Source: Acidobacteriota bacterium (GTDB lineage: Bacteria > Acidobacteriota > UBA890 > WLXD01). From it: a stretch of DNA of 64,000 nt. Below are positions 17,334 through 24,552 of the stretch, piece by piece. Under the pieces are notes generated by a model. The model was not told where the DNA came from, searched no databases, and worked only from the letters and a program-made list of their open reading frames with translations. The first letter of the stretch is position 1, and each line of letters begins with the position of its first letter. Location of the stretch: positions 186,001 to 250,000 of the forward strand of contig WLXD01000002.1 in assembly GCA_012103255.1 (NCBI GenBank), in the 5' to 3' direction. Made by a program: the position numbers and the translations under genes.

Positions 17334-17792
17334 TCAAGACTGCGAGCTCAGCAGCCCCTTCAGTTCATCCATGAAGGCATTGACGTCACGGAAGTGACGA
17401 TAAACGGACGCAAATCGGACGTAGGCGACCTCGTCGATATCTCGAAGTTGATCCATCACCAGTTCGCCCATCTGTTGACTGTCGATCTCGCGGATTCCCT
17501 GATCCTGGCCGAGTGCCTCGACGCTGTCGCAGATCTCTTCGAGCTGGACGACGCGCACAGGACGCTTCTCACAGGCGCGCAGCAGACCGTTCATCAGCTT
17601 GGCGCGGTCGTACCGCTCCCGGCTGCCGTCCTTCTTGACGACCATCAGCGGGGTCAGTTCCACCTGCTCGTACGTGGTCATGCGCTTGCCGCAATCGAGG
17701 CACTCACGACGTCGACGAATCGCCGTGCCATCGCGACTGTCGCGGGAATCAACGACCTTGTGCTTGGCATGACCGCAAAAGGGACACTTCAT
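17334..17792 (-). CDS. nrdR: Transcriptional repressor NrdR
   Basis: 152 residues from the ATG at 17790-17792, giving the characteristic start MKCPFCGHAKHKVVDSRDSRDG. A zinc ribbon (CPFC and CLDC pairs, about 3-34) precedes an ATP-cone domain (about 49-139, VVKKDGSRERYDRAKLMNGL). NrdR senses ATP/dATP and represses ribonucleotide reductase genes. An upstream in-frame ATG adds seven residues not found in the family. First gene of the nrdR-cca-thiL-tgt group. Confidence 0.96.
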   Translation of the reverse strand: MKCPFCGHAKHKVVDSRDSRDGTAIRRRRECLDCGKRMTTYEQVELTPLMVVKKDGSRERYDRAKLMNGLLRACEKRPVRVVQLEEICDSVEALGQDQGIREIDSQQMGELVMDQLRDIDEVAYVRFASVYRHFRDVNAFMDELKGLLSSQS

Positions 17793-17886
17793 GTGGCCGA
17801 GTATAGCCCTCACCCGCTCGCCGCTGCCACAGTGGCTCGTGATCGTCTAGACTCCGGATTCCTCGCTCTCATCCCGCCTGCGACTC

Positions 17887-18633
17887 ATGGCTGACCATCA
17901 AGCAACTGCCGCTCAAATCGCCGAGGCCGGGCGCGACCTGGACGCCCGCGGGCTTCTGGCGTCGTTCGAAGGCAATCTGAGCGTTCGTCTCGACGACAGC
18001 CTGATCCTGACCACGCCAACCGGCGCGCACAAGGGCCGTCTCGCGCCGGAAGAAATGGTCGTGGTAGATGCCTCGGGAACAACCGTCGGGCAAGGCAAGG
18101 CCTCGTCCGAGGTCAAGCTGCATCTGGCGATCTACGAAGAGCGTGCGGATGTCGGGGCGATCGTTCACGCCCATCCGCCCACGGCGACCGGGTACGCCGT
18201 TGCGGGCGTGCCCCTTCCCCACGGTGCGCTGGCTGAATCCACAGCCCTGTTCGGATGCGTGCCGGTCGCCCCCTACGGCACCCCGAGTACTGCCGCGCTT
18301 GCCGATTCCGTGCGGGAACCCGTGCGTACGTTCGACGCCATCCTGCTCGCGAATCACGGCGCCGTGACGGTGGGGCAGGATCTGAACGAAGCCAAGGAGC
18401 GCATGGTGCAACTGGAGCACTTCGCCCACATTGCTCTCGTGGCCCACCTCCTGGGCGGCGCGCAAGCGCTCGAACCCGACCAGATTGCGGAGATATCGCA
18501 GATGCGTGAATCGGCGGGTGGCGGGCCGATTCCTCCCGTTTGCTACCCTGCGCCCGAGCAGGCCGGAACCATAACGCTCAGTCACGACGAATTAGTCCGT
18601 CTGATCGCGGACGCGGTGCGAACTATCGGCTAG
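17887..18633 (+). CDS. Class II aldolase (L-fuculose-phosphate aldolase-like), probable microcompartment cargo
   Basis: 248 residues. Zinc-dependent aldolase of the FucA/RhaD/AraD family that would cleave a ketose phosphate to DHAP and an aldehyde. The zinc ligands His94 and His96 (HAHPP) and His157 (NHG), and the catalytic Glu75 (SSEVKLH), match FucA with an offset of two. Residues 211-248 extend beyond FucA: a Gly/Pro-rich linker, then an amphipathic helix HDELVRLIADAVRTIG, resembling the encapsulation peptides that target enzymes to microcompartments. Genes for BMC shell proteins follow in the same direction, the first 45 bases after its stop. Substrate (fuculose-1-P, rhamnulose-1-P or other) cannot be decided. 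No clear ribosome-binding site is seen before the ATG. Confidence 0.9.
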   Translation: MADHQATAAQIAEAGRDLDARGLLASFEGNLSVRLDDSLILTTPTGAHKGRLAPEEMVVVDASGTTVGQGKASSEVKLHLAIYEERADVGAIVHAHPPTATGYAVAGVPLPHGALAESTALFGCVPVAPYGTPSTAALADSVREPVRTFDAILLANHGAVTVGQDLNEAKERMVQLEHFAHIALVAHLLGGAQALEPDQIAEISQMRESAGGGPIPPVCYPAPEQAGTITLSHDELVRLIADAVRTIG

Positions 18634-18678
18634 CATGGGGGCCGTGACACGGCGTCCGCCGGGAACCTGGAGGAACAA

Positions 18679-18969
18679 ATGGCAGATTACGGAGAAGCCC
18701 TAGGGCTGGTCGAAACCCGCGGTTTCGTGGGCATGGTGGAAGCTTCGGACGCCATGGTGAAGGCGGCGAAGGTCACGATCATCGGCTACGAAAAGGTAGG
18801 CGGCGGACTCGTGACCGCGATCGTCCGCGGCGACGTCGCTGCGGTGAAGTCAGCAACGGACGCAGGGGCCGCGGCGGCACGCCGCGTCGGCGAACTCGTT
18901 TCCGTGCACGTGATCCCGCGGCCGCATTCGAGCCTCGAAGAAACACTGCCCATCGGTCAGGCCGACTAG
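18679..18969 (+). CDS. BMC-H hexameric microcompartment shell protein
   Basis: 96 residues, one BMC domain of the PduA/CcmK type. Conserved features: [25 protein letters not shown] at the N-terminus, the pore-loop region [18 protein letters not shown], and the C-terminal [10 protein letters not shown]. It should form cyclic hexamers that tile the shell facets, with the loop around VGGG lining the pore. A strong ribosome-binding site, GGAGGA, lies five bases before the ATG, stronger than those of its neighbours, in keeping with a major shell component. It is the only BMC-H in the window. Confidence 0.96.
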   Translation: MADYGEALGLVETRGFVGMVEASDAMVKAAKVTIIGYEKVGGGLVTAIVRGDVAAVKSATDAGAAAARRVGELVSVHVIPRPHSSLEETLPIGQAD

Positions 18970-18986
18970 CCCCCGGAGTCCAAGGC

Positions 18987-19259
18987 ATGTTCCTCGCCCG
19001 CGTGGTGGGCTCAGTCGTGGCAACCCGAAAGGACCCACGGCTTGAGAACCTCAAGCTTCTCCTGGTAGTCCCGGTGACTCCTGAAGGAGAAGATGAGGGC
19101 GGCTACCATATCGCCGTAGACACGGTGCATGCGGGCTTTCGCGAGACCGTGATGTGCGTGCGTGGTTCGTCTGCGCGACTCGCCGAGGGCATCGGAGATC
19201 GTCCCGTGGACACTGCGATTATCGGCATCGTCGATCGCGCCGACGTCGACGACGACTGA
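18987..19259 (+). CDS. BMC-P pentameric shell vertex protein, paralogue 1 (EutN/CcmL)
   Basis: 90 residues of the EutN/CcmL (Pfam 03319) family. The start FLARVVGSVVATRKD, the strand LKLLLVVPV, the turn AVDTVHAGFRETVMCV and the end DTAIIGIVDR are the family hallmarks. Pentamers of this family cap the vertices of the icosahedral shell. It starts 17 bases after the BMC-H gene and is the first of three tandem, clearly diverged copies. Confidence 0.95.
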   Translation: MFLARVVGSVVATRKDPRLENLKLLLVVPVTPEGEDEGGYHIAVDTVHAGFRETVMCVRGSSARLAEGIGDRPVDTAIIGIVDRADVDDD

Positions 19260-19261
19260 GC

Positions 19262-19555
19262 GTGGATCTCGCGCGCGTCGTCGGGTCCGTGGTGAGTACG
19301 ATCAAGGACTCACAACTCGAAGGACACAAGCTGCTCCTCATCCGGCCGGTGAACCCGAGCGGCGAGTTCATCGGATCGGCGATGATCGCAATTGACGCGA
19401 TCGGCGCGGGCACCGGAGAGACTGTGTTCTTCGTGACCGGCAAGGAGGCGTCGTTCGCATTCCTGCCCGACAACGTTCCGGCCGACGTCTCGATTGTCGC
19501 GATCGTCGATCAGGTGCACGAGTCCACTGATCGCCGGGCGCGGAGTCGGTCGTGA
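19262..19555 (+). CDS. BMC-P pentameric shell vertex protein, paralogue 2 (EutN/CcmL)
   Basis: 97 residues from a GTG at 19262, two bases after the stop of paralogue 1; the open frame continues upstream but only as an overlap of that gene. The family pattern is intact: DLARVVGSVVSTIKD, HKLLLIRPV, AIDAIGAGTGETVFFV, SIVAIVDQV. The C-terminus has a short basic tail (RRARSRS) absent from the other two copies. It would form vertex pentamers, possibly with a distinct size or position in the shell. Confidence 0.93.
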   Translation: MDLARVVGSVVSTIKDSQLEGHKLLLIRPVNPSGEFIGSAMIAIDAIGAGTGETVFFVTGKEASFAFLPDNVPADVSIVAIVDQVHESTDRRARSRS

Positions 19556-19824
19556 TCCTCGGCCGCGTCGTAGGCACCGTTGTTGCTACGCAAAAACACG
19601 AGAAGTACGCGGGCAGTAAGCTGCTCACCGTGCAGCCTCTCGACCTTGGCGGTAGCGACGACGGCGATGAGCTGATCGCCGTTGACAGCGTCGGGGCTGG
19701 AGCTGGCGAGACGGTAGTCGTTGTCCAGGAAGGTCGCTCGACGAGCCTGGCGATGGACACAGATCTCGCGCCCGCCAACGCCGCCATCGTAGGGATTGTC
19801 GACCGGATCGACCTGCTCGACTGA
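19552..19824 (+). CDS. BMC-P pentameric shell vertex protein, paralogue 3 (EutN/CcmL)
   Basis: 90 residues from a GTG at 19552 that overlaps the stop of paralogue 2 (GTGA), indicating translational coupling. Family motifs: ILGRVVGTVVATQKH, SKLLTVQPL, AVDSVGAGAGETVVVV, AAIVGIVDR. It closes the shell-protein group; folD begins 37 bases later with its own ribosome-binding site. Confidence 0.94.
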   Translation: MILGRVVGTVVATQKHEKYAGSKLLTVQPLDLGGSDDGDELIAVDSVGAGAGETVVVVQEGRSTSLAMDTDLAPANAAIVGIVDRIDLLD

Positions 19825-19861
19825 TCGACTCGTTATCCACGACCTTTTCCAGGAGCAACCA

Positions 19862-20785
19862 GTGAGCGCCAACCTCTTGCTCGGCAAGCCGATTCAGGAC
19901 CAGCTTCTCGAAGAAGTGGCCGCGGCCACCAACGAGATCATCGAAGCAGGCGAACGCCCTCCACACCTGACGGCTGTTCTCGTGGGCGACGACCCCGCTT
20001 CGGCGATCTACGTGCGCACCAAGACGAACAAGTGCAGCGAAGTCGGCTTCGGTTCGGAAGGGATCATTCTGCCGGAGGCCACGACGACCGAGGAGATTCT
20101 CGAAGTCGTCGATAGGCTCAACAAGGACGACAACGTTGACGGCATCCTGGTGCAACTGCCTCTTCCCTCGCACTGCGACACCAAGACCGTCCTGGACGCC
20201 GTAGATCCCGCGAAGGACGTGGATTGCTTCCACCCGCACAACACCGGCCTTCTGATGCAGGGTCGACCACGGTTCGCGCCCGCCACTCCGGCAGGGATCA
20301 TCGAACTTCTGGAGCGCGAGGGACTCGACATCAGCGGCAAGCATGCCGTCATCATCGGGCGCAGCGACATTGTCGGGAAACCGATGGCAATGCTGCTTCT
20401 GCATCGTCACGCAACCGTAACGATCTGCCACTCCCGGACTCCGGATCTTCCCGCCGTGTGTCGCGAGGCCGATATCCTGGTTGCCGCCGTGGGCGTTCCA
20501 GGACTCGTCTCTCAGGACTATGTGAAACCCGGCGCCGTCGTCATCGATGTTGGCATCAATCGCGTTGCGGACCGCGATCAGGCGGCCGAGATCATGGGTG
20601 TTGCCGCGAACTGGGAACGCTTCGACGAGCGTGGCTACCTCGTGGTGGGCGATGTACGCCCGGATGTGGCGGAAGTCGCGGGGGCGATGACGCCCGTGCC
20701 TGGCGGTGTGGGTCCGCTCACGATCGGCATGCTCCTCGTGAACACCCTGGCCGCAGCGCGAACGCGACGCGGCGTCGGCGCCTAG
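19862..20785 (+). CDS. folD: Bifunctional methylenetetrahydrofolate dehydrogenase/cyclohydrolase FolD
   Basis: 307 residues from the GTG at 19862-19864, which has AGGAG seven bases upstream; the frame stays open further upstream but overlaps BMC-P 3. The YxxxK catalytic motif (YVRTK) is near residue 50, the NADP-binding GRSDIVGKPMAMLLL in the middle, and VPGGVGPLTIGMLLVNTL at the C-terminus. It interconverts methylene- and formyl-tetrahydrofolate. It may simply be a housekeeping gene sharing the BMC transcript. Confidence 0.96.
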   Translation: MSANLLLGKPIQDQLLEEVAAATNEIIEAGERPPHLTAVLVGDDPASAIYVRTKTNKCSEVGFGSEGIILPEATTTEEILEVVDRLNKDDNVDGILVQLPLPSHCDTKTVLDAVDPAKDVDCFHPHNTGLLMQGRPRFAPATPAGIIELLEREGLDISGKHAVIIGRSDIVGKPMAMLLLHRHATVTICHSRTPDLPAVCREADILVAAVGVPGLVSQDYVKPGAVVIDVGINRVADRDQAAEIMGVAANWERFDERGYLVVGDVRPDVAEVAGAMTPVPGGVGPLTIGMLLVNTLAAARTRRGVGA

Positions 20786-20789
20786 TCAG

Positions 20790-21410
20790 ATGTCACAGAT
20801 CCTGCGCGTGGGCCTCACCGGAGGCATCGGCGCGGGAAAATCCTCGGTAGCCACTCTGCTCGACGGGCCCGGATTCCTCATCATCGATGCAGATAGGCTG
20901 GGTCACACGGTCCTGCGTGACGATGAGGAGGTACGCGCGGAACTCGTCGGCGCCCTCGGGGAAGAGATTCTCGACTCTGCCGGACGCATCGAGCGTGCGC
21001 GTCTCGGTGCGCTCGTGTTTGCAGAACCCCGCGCTCGCGAGCGCCTGGAACAGGTGCTTCACCCGAGAATCCGCGCTACCGAAGAGGATCGCGTGGCGAG
21101 TTGGGGGGTCACAGAAGGTGTTGCCGTTACCGAGGCCGCACTGCTGGTTGAGACAGGCGGACACGAACGCTACGACCGACTCGTCGTCGTTACCGCTTCG
21201 CCGGAGACTCGAATTTCCCGACTTGCCGGTCGCGGCCTCACCACAGAAGACGCTCGACGGAGGATGGCCGCCCAGCTTCCGGACGAGGACAAGATCGCGG
21301 TGGCCGACCACGTCGTAGACAACGACGGTGATGTCCACGCGATGGAAGAGCGGGTCGCGGAGCTCCGGGCCGCACTATGGGCAGAGGCTGAACAACTTGT
21401 GCGGGACTAG
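20790..21410 (+). CDS. coaE: Dephospho-CoA kinase
   Basis: 206 residues. The P-loop GLTGGIGAGKSSVA starts at residue 8, followed by the IDADRLGH motif; the nucleotide-lid region contains RLAGRGLTTEDARRRMAAQ. It phosphorylates dephospho-CoA in the last step of CoA synthesis. It begins four bases after folD. Its stop codon shares the palindrome CTAG with the convergent queD-like gene (21407-21410). Confidence 0.95.
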   Translation: MSQILRVGLTGGIGAGKSSVATLLDGPGFLIIDADRLGHTVLRDDEEVRAELVGALGEEILDSAGRIERARLGALVFAEPRARERLEQVLHPRIRATEEDRVASWGVTEGVAVTEAALLVETGGHERYDRLVVVTASPETRISRLAGRGLTTEDARRRMAAQLPDEDKIAVADHVVDNDGDVHAMEERVAELRAALWAEAEQLVRD

Positions 21411-21781
21411 TCTCCGACCGTGACGTCGATCCGGGGATCGCACCCCACCGTGACACTCGAAATCACATAGTCCTCATCGACGTTCATTCGCCGGAGCTCG
21501 TCCAGCAGCCACTCCGCCACGCCTCCCGGACCAGTGTCGCCCTCCCGAAGTTCATCGGTTTCCTCGAGGTTCTTCCCCGCGAGACGCGCGACGAGCTCAT
21601 CGGCTTGCTGCCGGAGCTTCCGAAAATCGACCACGATCGCGATGTGGTCGAGCCGTGGAGATCGTGCTCGCACTGCAACGCGCCAGCGGTGTTCATGCGC
21701 CTCACACCTGCCACCCGCTAGGTCGAGGCAGTGTTCAGCATCGAAGTGCGTCTCTACCTGAACCTCGAAGCTGGCGCTCAA
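21407..21781 (-). CDS. 6-carboxytetrahydropterin synthase (QueD/PTPS) homologue with altered active site
   Basis: 124 residues from a TTG at 21779-21781 that overlaps the lapB stop (TTGA) and has GAGGAG eight bases upstream; a longer frame exists but lies within lapB. The zinc site is intact: His17 (FDAEH), His29 and His31 (CEAHEHRW), plus the probable catalytic Cys26. However, the Asp-His pair usually found in a (L)DHxxLN motif is replaced (LAGKNLEE), the PTxEN motif is absent (TGPGGVAEW), and the pterin-anchoring glutamate near the C-terminus is not evident (VTVGCDPR). It may be a diverged QueD or a PTPS-like enzyme with another substrate. Confidence 0.72.
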   Translation of the reverse strand: MSASFEVQVETHFDAEHCLDLAGGRCEAHEHRWRVAVRARSPRLDHIAIVVDFRKLRQQADELVARLAGKNLEETDELREGDTGPGGVAEWLLDELRRMNVDEDYVISSVTVGCDPRIDVTVGD

Positions 21782-22950
21782 TCCTGGCGCTCCTCGGCCA
21801 TCGTGTTCCAACGATGGCAGTGCAAACAACGGGCAAACAGCTCGACACTTTTGAAGCCGCAACGCAGACAAACGAACGGGTCCATGAGTCGCGTATCGTC
21901 GAGAACCCCTTCCAGGATTTCAGCGAATTCCTCGATGCCGCCGCCGCGTTGCCGCAGCACTTTCCAGACCTCACGCTGGACGGCCAACGAGCCCGGACGT
22001 TCTCGCAGGGCGCGCCGAAGGGTCGCTTCGGCGACATCGAGATCGCCCGAGGACAGCTGCACGCGAGCCAGGTAGAGTCCCGCGCGCCACGCACGAGGGT
22101 CCCGCTCCAGGATCGTCTCGCACGCAGCAGCAAGCGGCGCCTGATCCCCGAGCTCGAGGCAGAGGCGATCGAGCGTCTGCAGTGCAGCGGTCGACCACGG
22201 TGTGGGCGCAAGGACAGCCTGCTCCAGATGCTCTAGCGCCTCGGAGTACCGCTCGCCGACCATCAGGCACTGGGCCATCCCCTGTCGCGCTGGCGCGTAG
22301 TCGGGCCGGATGTCCAGAGCGGTGCGGAAGTGGCGAGCAGCGCGATCCGCATCGGCAGACAACAGTGACCTGCCCCACTCCGTCTCCAGCGCAGCCAGAA
22401 GATTCGGCTCGGTTCCACGGGACGCCCGCTGGATCTGACGTTGCAACGCCAGAGCCTCCTCCCACTGCCCGGTCTCTTCCGCTATCTGTTGGAGACCGTA
22501 GAGACACGCCACGTTGTCCGGCTCGCGTTCCGCGACTTCACGGAACGTCCTCTCTGCGCGATCCACGAAACCTGCGCGTTTGAAGTCCATCGCGAGGCAG
22601 AAGAGCACCTGGGTACGCTCCCACTCCGACAGGTTCGGTCTATGCAAGAGGCTCTTGTGGGCGTCGATAGCCCGCTCGCTCTGGCCGCTTTCGCGATACA
22701 GGTTGCCCAGAGCCAGATAGGCCTCTACCGCCTCAGTCTCCTGACGCACGGCCTGCGACAGTTCGCGTATCGCCTGGTCGGGCTCATGCGAAACGAGGTA
22801 GTTCAGGCCGAGAAGATAGTGCGGCCTCCCACGTCGAGTAGCGCCGCGGGGTGTCGGCGCCCGGAGGCGTGCCCATAGGTCCCCGAGGAGCGCACCAACC
22901 GCCAATAGCGCGAGTGCCATGCCGAGCGTGAGGGGCCACCCTCCGGCCAT
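21778..22950 (-). CDS. lapB: Lipopolysaccharide assembly protein LapB (YciM-like TPR protein)
   Basis: 390 residues from the ATG at 22948-22950 (CGGAG seven bases upstream), matching the 389 of E. coli LapB. One N-terminal transmembrane helix (about 5-25) is followed by a series of TPR repeats (about 45-345, e.g. AVEAYLALGNLYRESGQSER) and a C-terminal rubredoxin-like zinc ribbon with two CxxC pairs (CLRCGFK and CLHCHRW). In characterised bacteria LapB links LPS synthesis to FtsH-driven LpxC turnover. It follows the Kdo genes kdsA-kdsD-kdsC, which supports the assignment. Confidence 0.9.
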   Translation of the reverse strand: MAGGWPLTLGMALALLAVGALLGDLWARLRAPTPRGATRRGRPHYLLGLNYLVSHEPDQAIRELSQAVRQETEAVEAYLALGNLYRESGQSERAIDAHKSLLHRPNLSEWERTQVLFCLAMDFKRAGFVDRAERTFREVAEREPDNVACLYGLQQIAEETGQWEEALALQRQIQRASRGTEPNLLAALETEWGRSLLSADADRAARHFRTALDIRPDYAPARQGMAQCLMVGERYSEALEHLEQAVLAPTPWSTAALQTLDRLCLELGDQAPLAAACETILERDPRAWRAGLYLARVQLSSGDLDVAEATLRRALRERPGSLAVQREVWKVLRQRGGGIEEFAEILEGVLDDTRLMDPFVCLRCGFKSVELFARCLHCHRWNTMAEERQD

Positions 22951-22969
22951 GCGTATGCTCCGTGTTGGA

Positions 22970-23554
22970 TTAGCTGCTGCCTGGACTCGGGGGCTCAGCG
23001 CCCTTGCGCGCCTGGCGTGACTCGTAGTCCGCGAGAACAGTGTCCCAAAGACCGCGCGCGGTGACGACGTCGTCGACAAACTCACGCAACGCGCCACGCC
23101 CACCCGGAGTGGAAAGGACCCAGTCGGCCTCCTGGAGAACCCGCGATTGAGCGTCGGCAACCGCTACGCCGAGACCAGCGCGTCGCATGGCTGGTAAGTC
23201 GACAAGGTCGTCGCCGACGAAAGCCGTGACGTCCGGGGAAATCTCGAGGGCAGCTTCCGCGTCTCCACAGGCCGCCACTTTGTCGAACGTATCCTGATGG
23301 AAACGCATCACCGGCAACTCTGAAAAGCGCCGCGCCACCGCGTCAGACTTGCGCGCGGTAATCACCACCACTGGCAAGCCGATGGCCCGAGCGATATACA
23401 CCGCGCTGCCGTCCTTGACGTTGAAGACCTTCGTCTCGGAGTCGGAGCCTGTGTAAGCGATCGACCCATCGGTCAGCACGCCATCCACATCCGTCACGAG
23501 AAGCCGCAGTGCTCGTAGACGATCCTCGTATTGGTCGCGTGTAAGTTTCGCCAT
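22970..23554 (-). CDS. kdsC: 3-deoxy-D-manno-octulosonate 8-phosphate phosphatase
   Basis: 194 residues from the ATG at 23552-23554, overlapping the kdsD stop (ATGA). HAD-superfamily enzyme without a large cap: nucleophile motif TDVDGVLTDG (DxD), the threonine/ITARKSD motif, and GDDLVDLPAM as the metal site. It releases phosphate from Kdo-8-P. The C-terminal tail (RQARKGAEPPSPGSS) is low complexity. Genetic linkage to kdsA, kdsD and kdsB fixes the function within the HAD family. Confidence 0.94.
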   Translation of the reverse strand: MAKLTRDQYEDRLRALRLLVTDVDGVLTDGSIAYTGSDSETKVFNVKDGSAVYIARAIGLPVVVITARKSDAVARRFSELPVMRFHQDTFDKVAACGDAEAALEISPDVTAFVGDDLVDLPAMRRAGLGVAVADAQSRVLQEADWVLSTPGGRGALREFVDDVVTARGLWDTVLADYESRQARKGAEPPSPGSS

Positions 23555-24552
23555 CACACCATCTGGGTTCGCCAGAGATCGTGCAGATGGACGACGCCCA
23601 GCAGGCAACCGGTAGAGTCCACCACGGTTAGACAGGTAATCCGTCGTTCCTCGAGAACACGGAGCGCCTCCGTCGCGAGCGCCTCCGGCTCGATGCACGC
23701 GGGATCGGGCGTCATGCACTCTGACACCGCAATTTCGAGGGCGGTTTCTCGTTCCATGAGCCGGCGCACATCGCCATCGGTCAGGATCCCGGCGACGGTG
23801 CCGTCAGCGCCGCGCACGACGGTCACTCCGAGCCCCTTTGCGCTCATCTCAGCGATGGCCTCGCGCAGCGAAGCGTCGCTCGACACTTGCGGCAATTGCT
23901 CCTGCGTATGCATGACCTTGGAAACGCGGAGTAGCTGGTTGCCTAGCGAGCCTCTGGGGTGGAAGCCTGCAAAATCTTCCGGGCCGAAACCACGCTCCTC
24001 GAGCAGTGCCATTGCCAGAGCATCACCGAGCGCGAGCGCCGCCGTGGTCGACGCCGTGGGTGCGAGGCCCAGCGGACATGCCTCCTCCTCGATACCGATG
24101 TGCAGAACCACATCCGCCTCGCGAGCAAGCGTGGACTCCGTGTTCCCTACCATCGCTATTAGCCTGACGCCCATCCGCCGCATGGCTGGCAGCAGGCCGA
24201 CGATCTCCGCCGTGTTACCGGAATGGCTCAGCGCGACCACGACGTCACCATCTACGATCATCCCGAGGTCGCCGTGCCCGGCCTCGGCCGGATGGAGAAA
24301 GAACGCAGGACTCCCGGTGGAAGCGAGCGTTCCCGCCAGCTTCTTCGCGATGATTCCCGACTTGCCCATTCCGGTGCACACGATCCGACCGTCAAAGGCC
24401 AGCAGCAGATCCAACGCGTCTCCCACCGCCGCCTCATCCATGTCCTGGGCAAGCGCCTCGAGCGCAGCCGCTTCGGTGCGCAGCACCTGTCGCGCCACGT
24501 CGAGGCTCGCCCGACGGCGCTCCGCTGATTCAGCGCTCGGCGCGTCATTCAT
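23554..24552 (-). CDS. kdsD: D-arabinose 5-phosphate isomerase (KdsD/KpsF)
   Basis: 332 residues. SIS domain (about 45-185) with TGMGKSGIIAKKLAGTLAS and the conserved HPAEAGHGDLGMI, followed by two CBS domains (about 210-332; LPQVSSDASLREAIAEM and CIEPEALATEALRVLEE). It converts ribulose-5-P to arabinose-5-P, the precursor of Kdo. It overlaps kdsA by 8 bases and kdsC by 1. Confidence 0.95.
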   Translation of the reverse strand: MNDAPSAESAERRRASLDVARQVLRTEAAALEALAQDMDEAAVGDALDLLLAFDGRIVCTGMGKSGIIAKKLAGTLASTGSPAFFLHPAEAGHGDLGMIVDGDVVVALSHSGNTAEIVGLLPAMRRMGVRLIAMVGNTESTLAREADVVLHIGIEEEACPLGLAPTASTTAALALGDALAMALLEERGFGPEDFAGFHPRGSLGNQLLRVSKVMHTQEQLPQVSSDASLREAIAEMSAKGLGVTVVRGADGTVAGILTDGDVRRLMERETALEIAVSECMTPDPACIEPEALATEALRVLEERRITCLTVVDSTGCLLGVVHLHDLWRTQMV

